Source: Comamonadaceae bacterium
GTDB lineage: Bacteria; Pseudomonadota; Gammaproteobacteria; Burkholderiales; Burkholderiaceae_C
NCBI GenBank assembly: GCA_947461325.1
Contig: CANHLD010000003.1
Coordinates: 1 to 26,883 of the forward strand
Reading direction: 5' to 3'
DNA: 26,883 bases
A program made the translations under genes and the position numbers. Positions 14,306-23,188 of the stretch are shown here, one piece after another. Positions within the stretch are counted from its first letter, which is position 1, and each line of letters starts with the position of its first letter. The notes under the pieces are model-generated. The model saw only the letters and a program-made list of their open reading frames with translations. It was not told the origin of the DNA and made no database searches.

Positions 14306-15622
14306 TCAGGGTTTCAAAAATTCAAGTTGCCCCATATAGGGACGCAAAGCTTCAGGTATTCGCACACTGCCGTCTGCCTGTTGGTAATTTTCAAGCACAG
14401 CAACCAGCGTACGGCCAACGGCCAGTCCAGAACCGTTCAATGTATGCACCCATTCATTTTTACCTTGTGCATTTTTAAAGCGTGCCTGCATGCGGCGCGC
14501 CTGAAATGCCTCGCAATTCGAGCAAGAGCTGATTTCTCTGTAAGTATTTTGCGCCGGCAACCAAACTTCCAAGTCGTGCGTGCGGGCAGCACCAAAACCC
14601 ATGTCGCCCGAACAAAGCAGCATCACGCGATAAGGCAAACCTAGTTTTTGCAATATAGCCTCGGCATGCCCGGTCATCTCTTTCAAAGCATCGTTGCTTC
14701 GATCGGGATGAACGATTTGCACCATTTCAACTTTGTCAAACTGATGCTGCCGAATCATGCCCCGGGTATCTCGTCCGTGGCTGCCTGCTTCAGAGCGAAA
14801 ACAAGGCGTGTGAGCTGTCAGCTTGAGAGGAAGATCGGATTCAGCCAGCACTTTGTCACGCACATAATTGGTCAGCGGTACTTCACTGGTGGGAATCAAG
14901 TACAAAGCCTGTCCATCGACATCGCCGTCTTGCCCGCCCTTTTTAGCCGCGAACAAATCTTCTTCGAACTTGGGCAACTGACCGGTGCCACGCAAACTAT
15001 CAGCATTCACGATATAAGGCGTGTAGCACTCGATGTAGCCATGTTCTTGTGTTTGCACGTCCAACATGAATTGCGCAAGCGCTCTATGCAACCTGGCAAT
15101 CGGGCCTTTCATGAATGCAAAACGCGATCCAGACAGCAACACGCCGGTTTCAAAATCCAGTCCCAAGGGCTCACCGATATCCACATGATCTTTTGCAGCG
15201 AATTGCAAAGGCACAGGGTCTTTTCCTGTAGGACTCCATCGGCGCAATTCAACGTTGCCATGTTCATCAAAACCTTGTGGAACATCCGCCTGCGGCAAAT
15301 TGGGCAACGCTAATAAAAGTTGCTGCAGTTCATTTTGAAGAATATCTAGTCGCTGTGCAGAAGAGTCCAATTCATCTTTTAACTGCGCCACTTCTGCCAT
15401 CAATGCATCTGTAGATTCGCCCTTGGCCTTCAATTGACCAATGCCTTTAGACAAACTGTTGCGCTTCGCCTGTAATTCCTCAGTACGGGTTTGAAGCGTT
15501 TTGCGCTCAGCCTCCATGGACTGAAAAATATCTACGTTCAAAAAAGTTTGAGGCAGTTTGCGGGTTTGCAAACGTTCTATGACTTGGTTCAGGTCGCGTC
15601 TAAGGAAAGCAATATCTAGCAT
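14306..15622 (-). CDS. serS: Seryl-tRNA synthetase
   Basis: Charges tRNA-Ser in the cytoplasm; 438 residues, usual length. The N-terminal part from 30 to 105 is the long antiparallel coiled-coil arm that grips the tRNA variable arm. Class II motif 2 is FRSEAGSHGRDTRGMIRQHQF and motif 3 is LNGSGLAVGRTLVAVLENYQ; TSEVPLTNY and ISSCSNCEAFQARR are also family signatures. It starts 17 bp after ispH. A tRNA-Ser gene lies about 560 bp downstream on the same strand. Confidence 0.98.
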   Translation of the reverse strand: MLDIAFLRRDLNQVIERLQTRKLPQTFLNVDIFQSMEAERKTLQTRTEELQAKRNSLSKGIGQLKAKGESTDALMAEVAQLKDELDSSAQRLDILQNELQQLLLALPNLPQADVPQGFDEHGNVELRRWSPTGKDPVPLQFAAKDHVDIGEPLGLDFETGVLLSGSRFAFMKGPIARLHRALAQFMLDVQTQEHGYIECYTPYIVNADSLRGTGQLPKFEEDLFAAKKGGQDGDVDGQALYLIPTSEVPLTNYVRDKVLAESDLPLKLTAHTPCFRSEAGSHGRDTRGMIRQHQFDKVEMVQIVHPDRSNDALKEMTGHAEAILQKLGLPYRVMLLCSGDMGFGAARTHDLEVWLPAQNTYREISSCSNCEAFQARRMQARFKNAQGKNEWVHTLNGSGLAVGRTLVAVLENYQQADGSVRIPEALRPYMGQLEFLKP

Positions 15623-15639
15623 GGTCGCTGTTTAAAAAG

Positions 15640-16584
15640 TTAATCGTTTCTCAAGCCCTTAGGCAGCGGGAATTTCACGGTTTCTTGAATACCTTCGAGT
15701 GTTCGAACTGAGACAGCGCCTAGTTCGCGCAATCGGGCTATGACTTGTTGTACCAATATATCCGGCGCCGATGCGCCTGCCGTTAAACCAATTTTGTGTT
15801 TGCCTTCGAGCCATTGCGCTTGCAGTTCAGACGCATTGTCAACCATATAGCTGGGTGTGCCGTATTTGGCGGCCACATCCCGCAATCTGTTGCTGTTTGA
15901 ACTGGTGGGGCTTCCAACCACAATGACGATGTCTACCTGCGGGCTCAATACCTTGATGGCATCTTGGCGATTTTGCGTGGCATAGCAAATATCTTGTTGT
16001 TTGGGTTCGCGAACCATGGGGAAATGCAGTTTGACTGCAGCCATGATTTCCGCGGCATCATCCACACTCAAAGTGGTCTGGGTCACCACAGCCAGTTTGT
16101 GTGTTTGCAAAGGTTTGATTTTGGTCACATCTTCGGCGTCTTCCACCAAATGTATGCCCGAGGGCAATTGCCCCATGGTGCCTTCCACCTCTGGATGTCC
16201 TTTGTGGCCAATCATGATGAATTCATAGCCTTCTTTGTGCAACTTGGCAACTTCCACATGCACTTTTGTCACCAAGGGGCAAGTCGCGTCAAACACCCTG
16301 AAACCTCTTCTGGCGGCTTCATGCTCCACTTCTTTAGGAACACCGTGCGCACTGAACACCAGCGTCGCATCTGGCGGCACATCATCCAAGTCTTCAATAA
16401 AAATAGCGCCGCGCGCGCGCAAGTCGTCAACCACATGCGTGTTGTGCACAATTTCATGACGCACATAAATAGGAGCGCCAAATTTAAATAAGGCGTGCTC
16501 AACGATGTCAATGGCTCGGTCGACACCCGCGCAAAACCCGCGCGGCTCGGCCATGATAATTTCTGTGCCGACAGATTCAGTCAT
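15640..16584 (-). CDS. ispH: 4-hydroxy-3-methylbut-2-enyl diphosphate reductase
   Basis: Last enzyme of the MEP isoprenoid pathway, making IPP and DMAPP from HMBPP with an Fe-S cluster; 314 residues. The three cluster cysteines are C18 in PRGFCAGVDRAI, C102 in DATCPLVTKVH and C200 in QDICYATQNRQ. The substrate residues EIVHN, SAHGVP, GHKGHPEVEGT and TQTTLSVDD are all present. Its ATG directly follows the fkpB stop, with no gap, so they are in one operon. Confidence 0.98.
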   Translation of the reverse strand: MTESVGTEIIMAEPRGFCAGVDRAIDIVEHALFKFGAPIYVRHEIVHNTHVVDDLRARGAIFIEDLDDVPPDATLVFSAHGVPKEVEHEAARRGFRVFDATCPLVTKVHVEVAKLHKEGYEFIMIGHKGHPEVEGTMGQLPSGIHLVEDAEDVTKIKPLQTHKLAVVTQTTLSVDDAAEIMAAVKLHFPMVREPKQQDICYATQNRQDAIKVLSPQVDIVIVVGSPTSSNSNRLRDVAAKYGTPSYMVDNASELQAQWLEGKHKIGLTAGASAPDILVQQVIARLRELGAVSVRTLEGIQETVKFPLPKGLRND

Positions 16585-17034
16585 TCACAACACTCCAATC
16601 ACTTTAACTTCCATACTGACGGCTTGACCGGCCAGTGGATGGTTGAAATCAAACAGTATTTCATTCTCATTGACTTGCCTGACTGCGCCAGCATACCGAC
16701 CGGCATTTTCTGGTGCGGGGAACTCAACGACTTCCCCGACCGCGTAGGCCGCCCCTTTTTCGCCAAACTGATCCAGCATTTGTCGGGAAACCCACTGCAA
16801 CATCTGGGGGTTGTGTTCCCCAAAGGCCTCCCCGGCCGCCAATTCCAAAGTGATGTGTTCTCCTTCGGTCAATCCTATCAATCTGGCCTCAATAGCGGGC
16901 GCCAGCTCTGAATTGCCCAATGAAAGCGTGGCCGGCGGACCACCGAACGTGTTGATGATGTCGCCCTGCGGGCCGCTCAATCGGTAATGCAATGTCAGAA
17001 AAGAGCCGTTTTGAATCAACGTTGGGGCTGTCAT
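16585..17034 (-). CDS. fkpB: FKBP-type peptidyl-prolyl cis-trans isomerase (SlpA/FkpB)
   Basis: Cytoplasmic proline isomerase of the SlyD/SlpA group, 149 residues. It shows the split FKBP domain (FLTLHYRLSGPQGDIINTF, then GLTEGEHITLELAAGEAFGEHNPQM) with the inserted IF domain (WVSRQMLDQFGEKGA...) and the closing FDFNHPLAGQAVSMEVKVIGV. It lacks the His-rich metal tail of SlyD. It heads the fkpB-ispH-serS-lipoprotein operon; this fkpB-ispH order is common in proteobacteria. TACAAT at 17058-17063 on the minus strand may be its -10, with no clear -35. Confidence 0.94.
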   Translation of the reverse strand: MTAPTLIQNGSFLTLHYRLSGPQGDIINTFGGPPATLSLGNSELAPAIEARLIGLTEGEHITLELAAGEAFGEHNPQMLQWVSRQMLDQFGEKGAAYAVGEVVEFPAPENAGRYAGAVRQVNENEILFDFNHPLAGQAVSMEVKVIGVL

Positions 17035-17174
17035 GGTCGCCTTTGTAATCTGCTGCTATTGTAGAAAGGCTGCAAATCACAAATCCAACAGGACACATAT
17101 CACCCTATGAAGGAATGAAACTCCGCGAAGATGCGCTGCTCTGCCTTTTTTAAAACGTCACTTGCTAGCCACCC

Positions 17175-17852
17175 ATGCAGCTATTGGATATACCCAAAAC
17201 GACCCGCCCGCGCGAAAGATTGCTGCAAATGGGCAGTCACACACTCACTGATGCAGAATTGCTGGCTGTCATGCTCGGCACGGGTCTGCCAGGTCAAAAT
17301 GTCTTGCAACTCGCCCAATCCTTGCTTGACGACTTTCATGGCTTGGCCGGGTTGTTGCAAGCCAGCCCCACCGACTTACAAACGGCCAAGGGCTTGGGCG
17401 GCTCAGCAAGACGAGCCCAATTGCTGGCAATTCTTGAATTATCACGAAGAGTCTTGCTGCAAAAAATGCGCAAGAGAGATTTATTAAACAACCCAGACAG
17501 TGTGAAACAATTTTTACAATTGCAAATGGGTGCTTACAGCCAGGAGGTTTTTGCCGTGGTTTTGATGGATGCGCAATACCGGTTGCTGGGTTTTCAAGAA
17601 ATGTTCAAAGGTACATTGAACCAAACGTCGGTATACCCACGTGAAGTGGTGAAACTGGCTTTAGACCAAGGCGCAGCGGCTGTGATTCTTGCGCACAACC
17701 ATCCCAGCGGCGATGTGCGCCCCTCTGCCGCGGACAGCGCACTGACTAGAACGCTGCAAACAGCCTTGTCCATGGTGGACGTCAAAGTGTTAGACCACAT
17801 CATCGTCGGCCCAGGCATACATTGGTCTATGGCGGAGCGAAGTCCATGGTGA
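17175..17852 (+). CDS. radC: RadC family JAB-domain protein
   Basis: 225 residues: an N-terminal helix-hairpin-helix-like part (LTDAELLAVMLGTGLPG to GLGGSARRAQLLA, about 24-86) and a C-terminal JAB/MPN metalloprotease-like domain. The metal motif is LAHNHPSGD (H174, H176, with D187 further on), and FKGTLNQTSVYPREV is the usual RadC block. The historic DNA-repair role is doubtful across the family; proficiency in some RadC proteins has been tied to DNA uptake. The ribosome binding site is poor. It overlaps the next gene by 7 bp, suggesting coupling, and is divergent from fkpB with a 140-bp gap. Confidence 0.93.
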   Translation: MQLLDIPKTTRPRERLLQMGSHTLTDAELLAVMLGTGLPGQNVLQLAQSLLDDFHGLAGLLQASPTDLQTAKGLGGSARRAQLLAILELSRRVLLQKMRKRDLLNNPDSVKQFLQLQMGAYSQEVFAVVLMDAQYRLLGFQEMFKGTLNQTSVYPREVVKLALDQGAAAVILAHNHPSGDVRPSAADSALTRTLQTALSMVDVKVLDHIIVGPGIHWSMAERSPW

Positions 17853-18478
17853 AAGCCCGCAGCCTGCAAGATCTGGCGGGCATCAAAAAAACCTTGTCTG
17901 ATGAAGCTGCGAAAAAAGCAGCCTTGGAAGCCGAGCGGCGAGCAGCCGAGCAAAAGGCTGCGGCGGAACGCAACTTATTTAAACGTGCTGTGGGTCATGT
18001 GCAGCCTGTTCCACCCCAAGCCAGGGTCTTGTTAGCCAAGGAGCCTGCGCCCCCCAAAGCTTTTCAACAAAGAATAGATGACGACCGCGTTTTGAAAGAA
18101 AGCCTGAGCGATGATTTTGATGTCAGTACTTTGCTCGATACCGATGATGAACTCAGTTACAGACGCAGCGGCATAGGCACCGATGTAACCCAAAAATTAC
18201 GCAAAGGCCATTGGAGTTTGCAAGGTCAAATAGATCTACACGGCTTGCGCACCGATGAGGCCAGAGAAGCGTTGGGGCAATTCATTAAAGATGCTCACAA
18301 GCGCGGATGGCGTTGTGTGCGTGTGGTGCATGGCAAAGGTTTGGGTTCGCCGGGCAAATCGCCCGTACTGAAGTCCAAGGTGCAACGCTGGTTGGTTCAA
18401 AAAAATGAAATATTGGCTTTTGTACAAGCCAAAGCCTCTGAGGGCGGCGCAGGCGCGCTGGTGGTGTTACTTAGCTGA
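17846..18478 (+). CDS. Smr-domain protein (SmrA-like endonuclease)
   Basis: 210 residues: a charged Ala-rich N-terminal helix (about 15-42), a variable middle, and a C-terminal Smr domain from about 127. The domain shows IDLHGLRTDEAREAL (the LDLHG-like motif at 129-133) and VRVVHGKGLGS (HGKG at 162-165), the two nicking-endonuclease motifs of SmrA and the MutS2 C-terminus. The ATG at 17846 lies inside the radC end and GGAG precedes it, so the two are co-translated. Confidence 0.9.
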   Translation: MVKARSLQDLAGIKKTLSDEAAKKAALEAERRAAEQKAAAERNLFKRAVGHVQPVPPQARVLLAKEPAPPKAFQQRIDDDRVLKESLSDDFDVSTLLDTDDELSYRRSGIGTDVTQKLRKGHWSLQGQIDLHGLRTDEAREALGQFIKDAHKRGWRCVRVVHGKGLGSPGKSPVLKSKVQRWLVQKNEILAFVQAKASEGGAGALVVLLS

Positions 18479-18499
18479 CAAGTCGACAGCTGTGCAACA

Positions 18500-21085
18500 T
18501 CATTCCGCCGCCAAGCGCAAGGTTTGAACTACGGGTCGGCGCAACACTTCGCGCATTCCCCACCAACCGGCTCCCCAAGCCAAGACAGCGCCTAAGCACG
18601 TACCCGCGACCAAAATCCAAGGCGAGGCCTGCCAAGTAAATTCAAAAATGTACATGGCCAAACCCCAGCCCATGAAGGCTGCAACCAATGCAGCCAGTCC
18701 CCCGGAAAGAGCGCCAATACCTAACAATTCAGCGGTTTGCACTTGCCGCAGGAGTTTGTTGCCCGCACCCAAGGCGCGCAAGATGGCATATTCTCTGGCG
18801 CGCTCTTCGCGTGTGGCTGTCACCGTGGCAAACAAAACCACCAAGCCCGCCGCCAGCGTGAAGCCGAACAAAAACTCCACCGCACCAATCACCTGCCCCA
18901 AAACCTTTTGCACTTGATTGATAGTTGCACCCATGTCCACATTGGTGATATTGGGGAAACGGTTGACCAATTCATTGTCAAAACCTTTGCGATCCGGCGC
19001 CCGGTAAGCAGCAACGTATGTCTTTGGTAATTCTGGCAAGGTGGAAACCGGATAGAGCGCGAAGAAATTGGCCCGCATAGAAGTCCAATCCACGCGTCTG
19101 AGGGACGTCATACGAACACTCATGCTTTGTCCGGCCATCTCAAAACGCAGTTCATCGCCGAGCTTGAGTTTGAGTGTTTTGGCAATGCCTTCTTCCATGC
19201 TGATGGCGTTGGCCTCTTCCGGCACCCAACGTCCCTGCACAATTTGGTTGTGCTCTGGTGCGCGGGCGGAATGCGACATATTGAATTCACGCTCTACCAA
19301 GCGTTGCGCGCGTTCATCGGTGTAGTCTTCGGGTCGGATAGGTTTGCCGTTGATTTCAATCAAGCGGCCTCGGATCATCGGGTACCAGTCCAAGCGCTTG
19401 ATGCCTGCCTCATTCACATAAGTCAAAAAGTCCTGTGATTGATCCGGTTGGATATTGATGACAAACCGATTGGGCGCATCTGCTGGGGTGGCGTTGCGCC
19501 AACTATCAACCAGATCGGTACGCAGTAAAACCAACAACATCAGAGCCAGCAATCCGACAGACAAAGAACTGATTTGTACGACTGTGTAACCCGGTCTGGC
19601 GCTGATCTGCCGAGTCGCCATGCGCAACCAAGTGGGCACGCCCGGCAAATTGACAGATTGCCGCAAACCCCACACAGCCAGCCAAGCCATACCGGCAAAA
19701 ACCGATGCGGCAGCGGCGAATCCACCCACCACCATCAAGCCCAGTGACAAGTCTCTGCTGGCATTGACCAACAATCCGGCAAACCCAGCCAAGCCCAACG
19801 CAAACACGCCCAAGGATGCAGCTTGTACCGGTCCCAGATCCCGACGAATGACGCGCAGCGCCGGTACTTGCGCCAATTGCAAGATGGGCGGCAAACCAAA
19901 GGCCAGCAACAAAGTCAAGCCTGCGCCCAGACCTTGCCATACAGGCTGCGAACCGGCAGCCGGTAAATTGGTATCCACCAGTCCAACCAATAATTGCACG
20001 AATAAATGGTGCAAACCAAAACCTAATGTCAGTCCTAACAAGCTGGCCAACAAGCCCGCTGTTAAAAATTCACCCAGATATACCCACAGAATATGCCGCT
20101 GACTTTGCCCCAGAACACGCAACATGGCGCATTCGTCCAGATGCCCGTTAGCAAACGATCTGGCTGCCAATGCCACTGCGACAGCGCTTAACAAGGCAGC
20201 CAGCAGTGCCACCAAATGCAAAAATTTTTCGGCCCGTTCCAAGGTCTGGCGCATTTCTGGTCGCCCTGCCTCCAAGGTTTCAAGCCTGATGCCATGGATC
20301 TCGGCCTTTTTGACATAGGCCTGCGCCCACTGCGTGAATGGAGTCAGTTGCCGGGGTTCACCTGCCACAGCCAAACGCCAAGTGATGCGGCTGGCCGCTT
20401 GCACCAACCGGGTGGCGTCCAGATCTGCTTGGTTCATCATGACCCGGGGCGCAAAATTCATGAAACCCGCGCCCCGATCAGGCTCAGAAGTCAGGATACG
20501 AGAGACGATAAGTGTGCGCTCGCCTAGGGAAATAGATTCACCCAGCTTGATTTCCAAGGCTTCCAAAATAGCCGGTTCTACCCAAACTTCACCTGCTGCT
20601 GGAATGTCCCGGGTAGCCACTGAAGGGCGGTCATACAAGGTTTCATTGGTCAACTCTTTGACCAGCGCTGGTTTGGGATGGGGTTGATCCAAGGGCGCCA
20701 ACACTTGCAGTTGGCCGCGCAAGGGGTAACCTTCAGACACCACTTTGAGAGCAACCAAACGGCTGTTGCCTGTCTCAACAGAACCGCTGCGGGCCATGGT
20801 GGGAAACGTCGAGGTGACCACAGATCGCAAACCAAAACTTTGGACTTTGTCTAAAACATCGGGCGTGAAAGCATGGTCACTGGCGAGAACCGCATCGCCG
20901 CCAAGCAATTGCCGGGCGTCTCGTTGCAAGCCAGCTTCAATACGGTCTGCCAAAAAACCAACCGAAGACAAAGCCGCGACACCCAGGCTCACCGCCACAA
21001 AAAGCAACCGCAATTCGCCCGCTCTCGTGTCCCGCATCAGCGCACGCCAAACCATACCTGGTAATTTCACAGTGAAGCACTCCAT
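18500..21085 (-). CDS. FtsX/YbbP-type ABC transporter permease
   Basis: Large inner-membrane protein of 861 residues with the duplicated FtsX/MacB-like permease plan: an N-terminal helix (about 27-47), a large periplasmic region, a helix block around 290-480, a second periplasmic region (ending PDRKGFDNELVNRFPN), and three C-terminal helices ending in the FtsX domain (ATREERAREYAILRALGAGNKLL). This matches YbbP of the YbbAP exporter, but no YbbA-like ATPase is encoded next to it. The start is ambiguous: ATG at 21085 (19-bp overlap with hslR) or GTG at 21070 (4-bp GTGA overlap). By context it is co-transcribed with hslR. The substrate is unknown; the family has been linked to lipoprotein or lipid handling. 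Confidence 0.88.
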   Translation of the reverse strand: MECFTVKLPGMVWRALMRDTRAGELRLLFVAVSLGVAALSSVGFLADRIEAGLQRDARQLLGGDAVLASDHAFTPDVLDKVQSFGLRSVVTSTFPTMARSGSVETGNSRLVALKVVSEGYPLRGQLQVLAPLDQPHPKPALVKELTNETLYDRPSVATRDIPAAGEVWVEPAILEALEIKLGESISLGERTLIVSRILTSEPDRGAGFMNFAPRVMMNQADLDATRLVQAASRITWRLAVAGEPRQLTPFTQWAQAYVKKAEIHGIRLETLEAGRPEMRQTLERAEKFLHLVALLAALLSAVAVALAARSFANGHLDECAMLRVLGQSQRHILWVYLGEFLTAGLLASLLGLTLGFGLHHLFVQLLVGLVDTNLPAAGSQPVWQGLGAGLTLLLAFGLPPILQLAQVPALRVIRRDLGPVQAASLGVFALGLAGFAGLLVNASRDLSLGLMVVGGFAAAASVFAGMAWLAVWGLRQSVNLPGVPTWLRMATRQISARPGYTVVQISSLSVGLLALMLLVLLRTDLVDSWRNATPADAPNRFVINIQPDQSQDFLTYVNEAGIKRLDWYPMIRGRLIEINGKPIRPEDYTDERAQRLVEREFNMSHSARAPEHNQIVQGRWVPEEANAISMEEGIAKTLKLKLGDELRFEMAGQSMSVRMTSLRRVDWTSMRANFFALYPVSTLPELPKTYVAAYRAPDRKGFDNELVNRFPNITNVDMGATINQVQKVLGQVIGAVEFLFGFTLAAGLVVLFATVTATREERAREYAILRALGAGNKLLRQVQTAELLGIGALSGGLAALVAAFMGWGLAMYIFEFTWQASPWILVAGTCLGAVLAWGAGWWGMREVLRRPVVQTLRLAAE

Positions 21086-21474
21086 CGGTCATCCCACGCA
21101 TGCCCGGCTTGCTCTATGTCTCGACGGTCACGCTTGGTCGGTCTGCCATTCTCAATACTCAACGCCGGTTCGCGGGCAAAACGCCGCTGCAAGCTGTGGA
21201 CCTCCTTGGCCTTCAAACTCTCGGGCGTTTCCACGTAAAGTAGCTGCGCTTGAGGTGCCGGCCCGCGCACTTCGCTGACCCCTAAGACTTCAATGCTTCG
21301 CGTCAGACCTTCGCGGCGAATCGAAACCAGATCGCCGACTTTCACATCGCGCGCCGGTTTAACCACCTGGTCATTGATGGAAATGCGCCCTTTTTGGATT
21401 TCTTCCGTCGCCAATGAGCGGGTTTTGTAAAAACGCGCTGCCCATAACCATTTATCGATGCGTACTTTGTCCAT
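21067..21474 (-). CDS. hslR: RNA-binding S4-domain protein, heat shock protein 15 (HslR)
   Basis: Recycles 50S subunits carrying blocked nascent chains in E. coli. 135 residues with the S4 domain at the N-terminus (VRIDKWLWAARFYKTRSLATEEIQKGRISIND), followed by VGDLVSIRREGLTRSIEVLGV and a basic tail (RRFAREPALSIENGRPTKRDRRDIEQA). The ATG at 21474 is chosen because the S4 fold begins at residue 4; the open frame runs 21 codons further upstream with no family-like sequence, though the ribosome binding site here is weak. It overlaps the permease gene that follows. Confidence 0.92.
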   Translation of the reverse strand: MDKVRIDKWLWAARFYKTRSLATEEIQKGRISINDQVVKPARDVKVGDLVSIRREGLTRSIEVLGVSEVRGPAPQAQLLYVETPESLKAKEVHSLQRRFAREPALSIENGRPTKRDRRDIEQAGHAWDDRWSASL

Positions 21475-21577
21475 TGGTGGGATTGTGTCTTTTTTAATGA
21501 CTTTTTCACAAGCACCGTCTGGTAATCCCCTCAGCAATTACCAAATAGCACAAAAACAACACGATCCGCTATCGAAT

Positions 21578-21605
21578 TTGACAGTAATTTCAAAAAAGCT
21601 AATAT
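21578..21605 (+). promoter_or_regulatory. Sigma-70-type promoter of the parA operon
   Basis: Perfect -35 TTGACA (21578-21583), 16-bp spacer, then TAATAT (21600-21605) as -10, four of six consensus bases. Transcription would start near 21612, leaving a leader of about 70 nt before the parA ATG at 21683. Confidence 0.6.
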
Positions 21606-21618
21606 TCACACCCCCTTA

Positions 21619-21643
21619 CAGAATTTAGCTCAATTAAATTCTG
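21619..21643 (+). promoter_or_regulatory. Leader stem-loop / dyad ahead of parA
   Basis: Perfect 9-bp inverted repeat CAGAATTTA / TAAATTCTG around a 7-nt loop (GCTCAAT). It starts only a few nucleotides after the predicted transcription start. It may be a protective or attenuating RNA hairpin or a dimeric-repressor operator. GGGTTTTA follows, which is too weak for a terminator. Confidence 0.5.
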
Positions 21644-21682
21644 GGTTTTAACCGCAGGCTTCAGGCCCTACCGGAGTTACAA

Positions 21683-22606
21683 ATGGCATTCAAGATTTTG
21701 GTCACCAGTCAAAAGGGCGGTGTTGGAAAAAGCACCTTGTCAGCCAATCTGGTGGCATATCTCAGCCGCAGCCTGAACTTGGGTGTCACATTGATTGATT
21801 GGGATCCGCATGGCTCTTCCAGCAATTGGCTGAAGCAAGCCCCGCCCGTAGGCGCAGTTGTCCAGCACTTGGCCTTGCCCGTAGACCAAGGTGGCAACCG
21901 TCCCATTTTTGAAGCCCGTTTACAAATGCGGCGCGCCGCCAGCGAATGTGACATTTTGGTGTGTGATTTGACATGGTCAGATTCCTTGGCAGGCGAATTG
22001 ATGTTTGAATTTGACATGGTGTTGGTGCCCACCTCGGTGTCTGAAATAGAACTGGCAGCAACCTCCGGGTTTTTGAGTCGTCACCGCTGGGTGTTTGATT
22101 CAGCAGCTGTTCGTCGCCCCATGTTGGTGGTTTGCCCGACACGCGTCTTGAATGAACAATTGAATTCAGACGTTTTCACCAAACAGCGCTTCCCCGTCAG
22201 CTTCATGCTTGCTCCGCCGATTCTCGAGGCGCAAAGTGCCCGTGATTTGTTTGAACGTGGTTACCTGATGGATGCCAGAGACTTGGGCGGTGAATCATTC
22301 CGTGAATTCGGCGAAGCCATTTGTGCCGCACGTGAAATTCGCATGGCGCAATCACAACAACCACGCACTGCCCCTGTCAAATTGACAGCCCAAGACAGCG
22401 GCAGCCACCGAGTTCCGTTGACACCGGCCAAAGCCAGTGTGCTTGACTCCATACCCAACTCAAGCCAGTATTCAGTGCTAGGCCGTTACAAACAACGCAA
22501 ACTGGCTACTGAAACAGAAGAAAACGCGAATTCACGTTCTTTGGTTCAAATGGGTATTCCGGAATTTTTGAAGCGACTAGCTCGCGGCAACTCAGCCAAA
22601 CTTTGA
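21683..22606 (+). CDS. Orphan ParA/MinD-family ATPase
   Basis: Deviant-Walker ATPase of 307 residues. SQKGGVGKST (9-18) carries the signature K11 and K16; TLIDWDPHGSSSNWL holds the Walker A' aspartates D39 and D41; DILVCDLTWSD is Walker B. The catalytic region ends near residue 225. The rest is polar and probably disordered (AQSQQPRTAPVKLTAQDSG onward) with a basic C-terminus, possibly for DNA or membrane binding. GGAG precedes the ATG. There is no ParB, parS-like repeat or replication origin, so it is unlikely to be the chromosome partition ParA; it more likely positions a protein complex. The next gene, a coiled-coil protein, is a candidate partner (inference). Confidence 0.92.
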   Translation: MAFKILVTSQKGGVGKSTLSANLVAYLSRSLNLGVTLIDWDPHGSSSNWLKQAPPVGAVVQHLALPVDQGGNRPIFEARLQMRRAASECDILVCDLTWSDSLAGELMFEFDMVLVPTSVSEIELAATSGFLSRHRWVFDSAAVRRPMLVVCPTRVLNEQLNSDVFTKQRFPVSFMLAPPILEAQSARDLFERGYLMDARDLGGESFREFGEAICAAREIRMAQSQQPRTAPVKLTAQDSGSHRVPLTPAKASVLDSIPNSSQYSVLGRYKQRKLATETEENANSRSLVQMGIPEFLKRLARGNSAKL

Positions 22607-22618
22607 TCGCATTGCATC

Positions 22619-23152
22619 ATGTCAGAAGAAAAATTCCTCGCCTTCAAAGGCCTCAAACAATACGACCCAGGCATGGGCTGGGCGGCTGTGCACAATTTTT
22701 CTGACCCACAGATCAAAACCCATGTTCAGACTGAGACTGAATCTGTGGGCCTGTCGAATAACGGTCGAACTGACGGCAATTTAGAAACTGCTTTAGAAAC
22801 TGCACGTCATGAAGCGGGCCACAGCTCCGCAGAAGTTTTGCATGATCCCTTACTTGGCGAACTGTTTGAGCAACTCCACCAACCCCCCAAAGATGAATTG
22901 GCACAAAGTTGGAAACTGATTGCGCAAAGCGTCAATTTACTCAGCCAACGCATGGCACAGCAGCGCGAATTGCGCCAGCACTTAGCCAAGATTGAACAGG
23001 AATTGGTGGACTTGCGACAAAACATACTGCATGACCTCAAAGAAATCCAAAGTGCCTCGGACAGCCAGCTGTCGATGGCACGCTTGCGGGCTGAGGTATC
23101 CTCTCTGGCACAAGCGCGTCTGTCTTCTAGATTGCGCAACACAAACACCTGA
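22619..23152 (+). CDS. Hypothetical coiled-coil protein, possible ParA partner
   Basis: Unrecognised soluble protein of 177 residues. The first 70 residues are polar and low in structure; about 75-177 are mostly helical with heptad-like spacing (NLLSQRMAQQRELRQHLAKIEQELVDLRQNILHDLKEI), suggesting a dimeric coiled coil. It starts 12 bp after parA with no strong ribosome binding site, so translation is probably coupled. Small helical proteins next to orphan ParA genes often stimulate or anchor the ATPase; that is inferred from context only. Confidence 0.8.
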   Translation: MSEEKFLAFKGLKQYDPGMGWAAVHNFSDPQIKTHVQTETESVGLSNNGRTDGNLETALETARHEAGHSSAEVLHDPLLGELFEQLHQPPKDELAQSWKLIAQSVNLLSQRMAQQRELRQHLAKIEQELVDLRQNILHDLKEIQSASDSQLSMARLRAEVSSLAQARLSSRLRNTNT

Positions 23153-23188
23153 ACCTGTGAGGTCAGGGCTGCTGCAGAGGTAACGACA

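Noticed and set aside
14648..15313. 221-residue plus-strand open frame
   Set aside because: It is antisense within serS; the composition is typical of a shadow frame and there is no recognisable domain.
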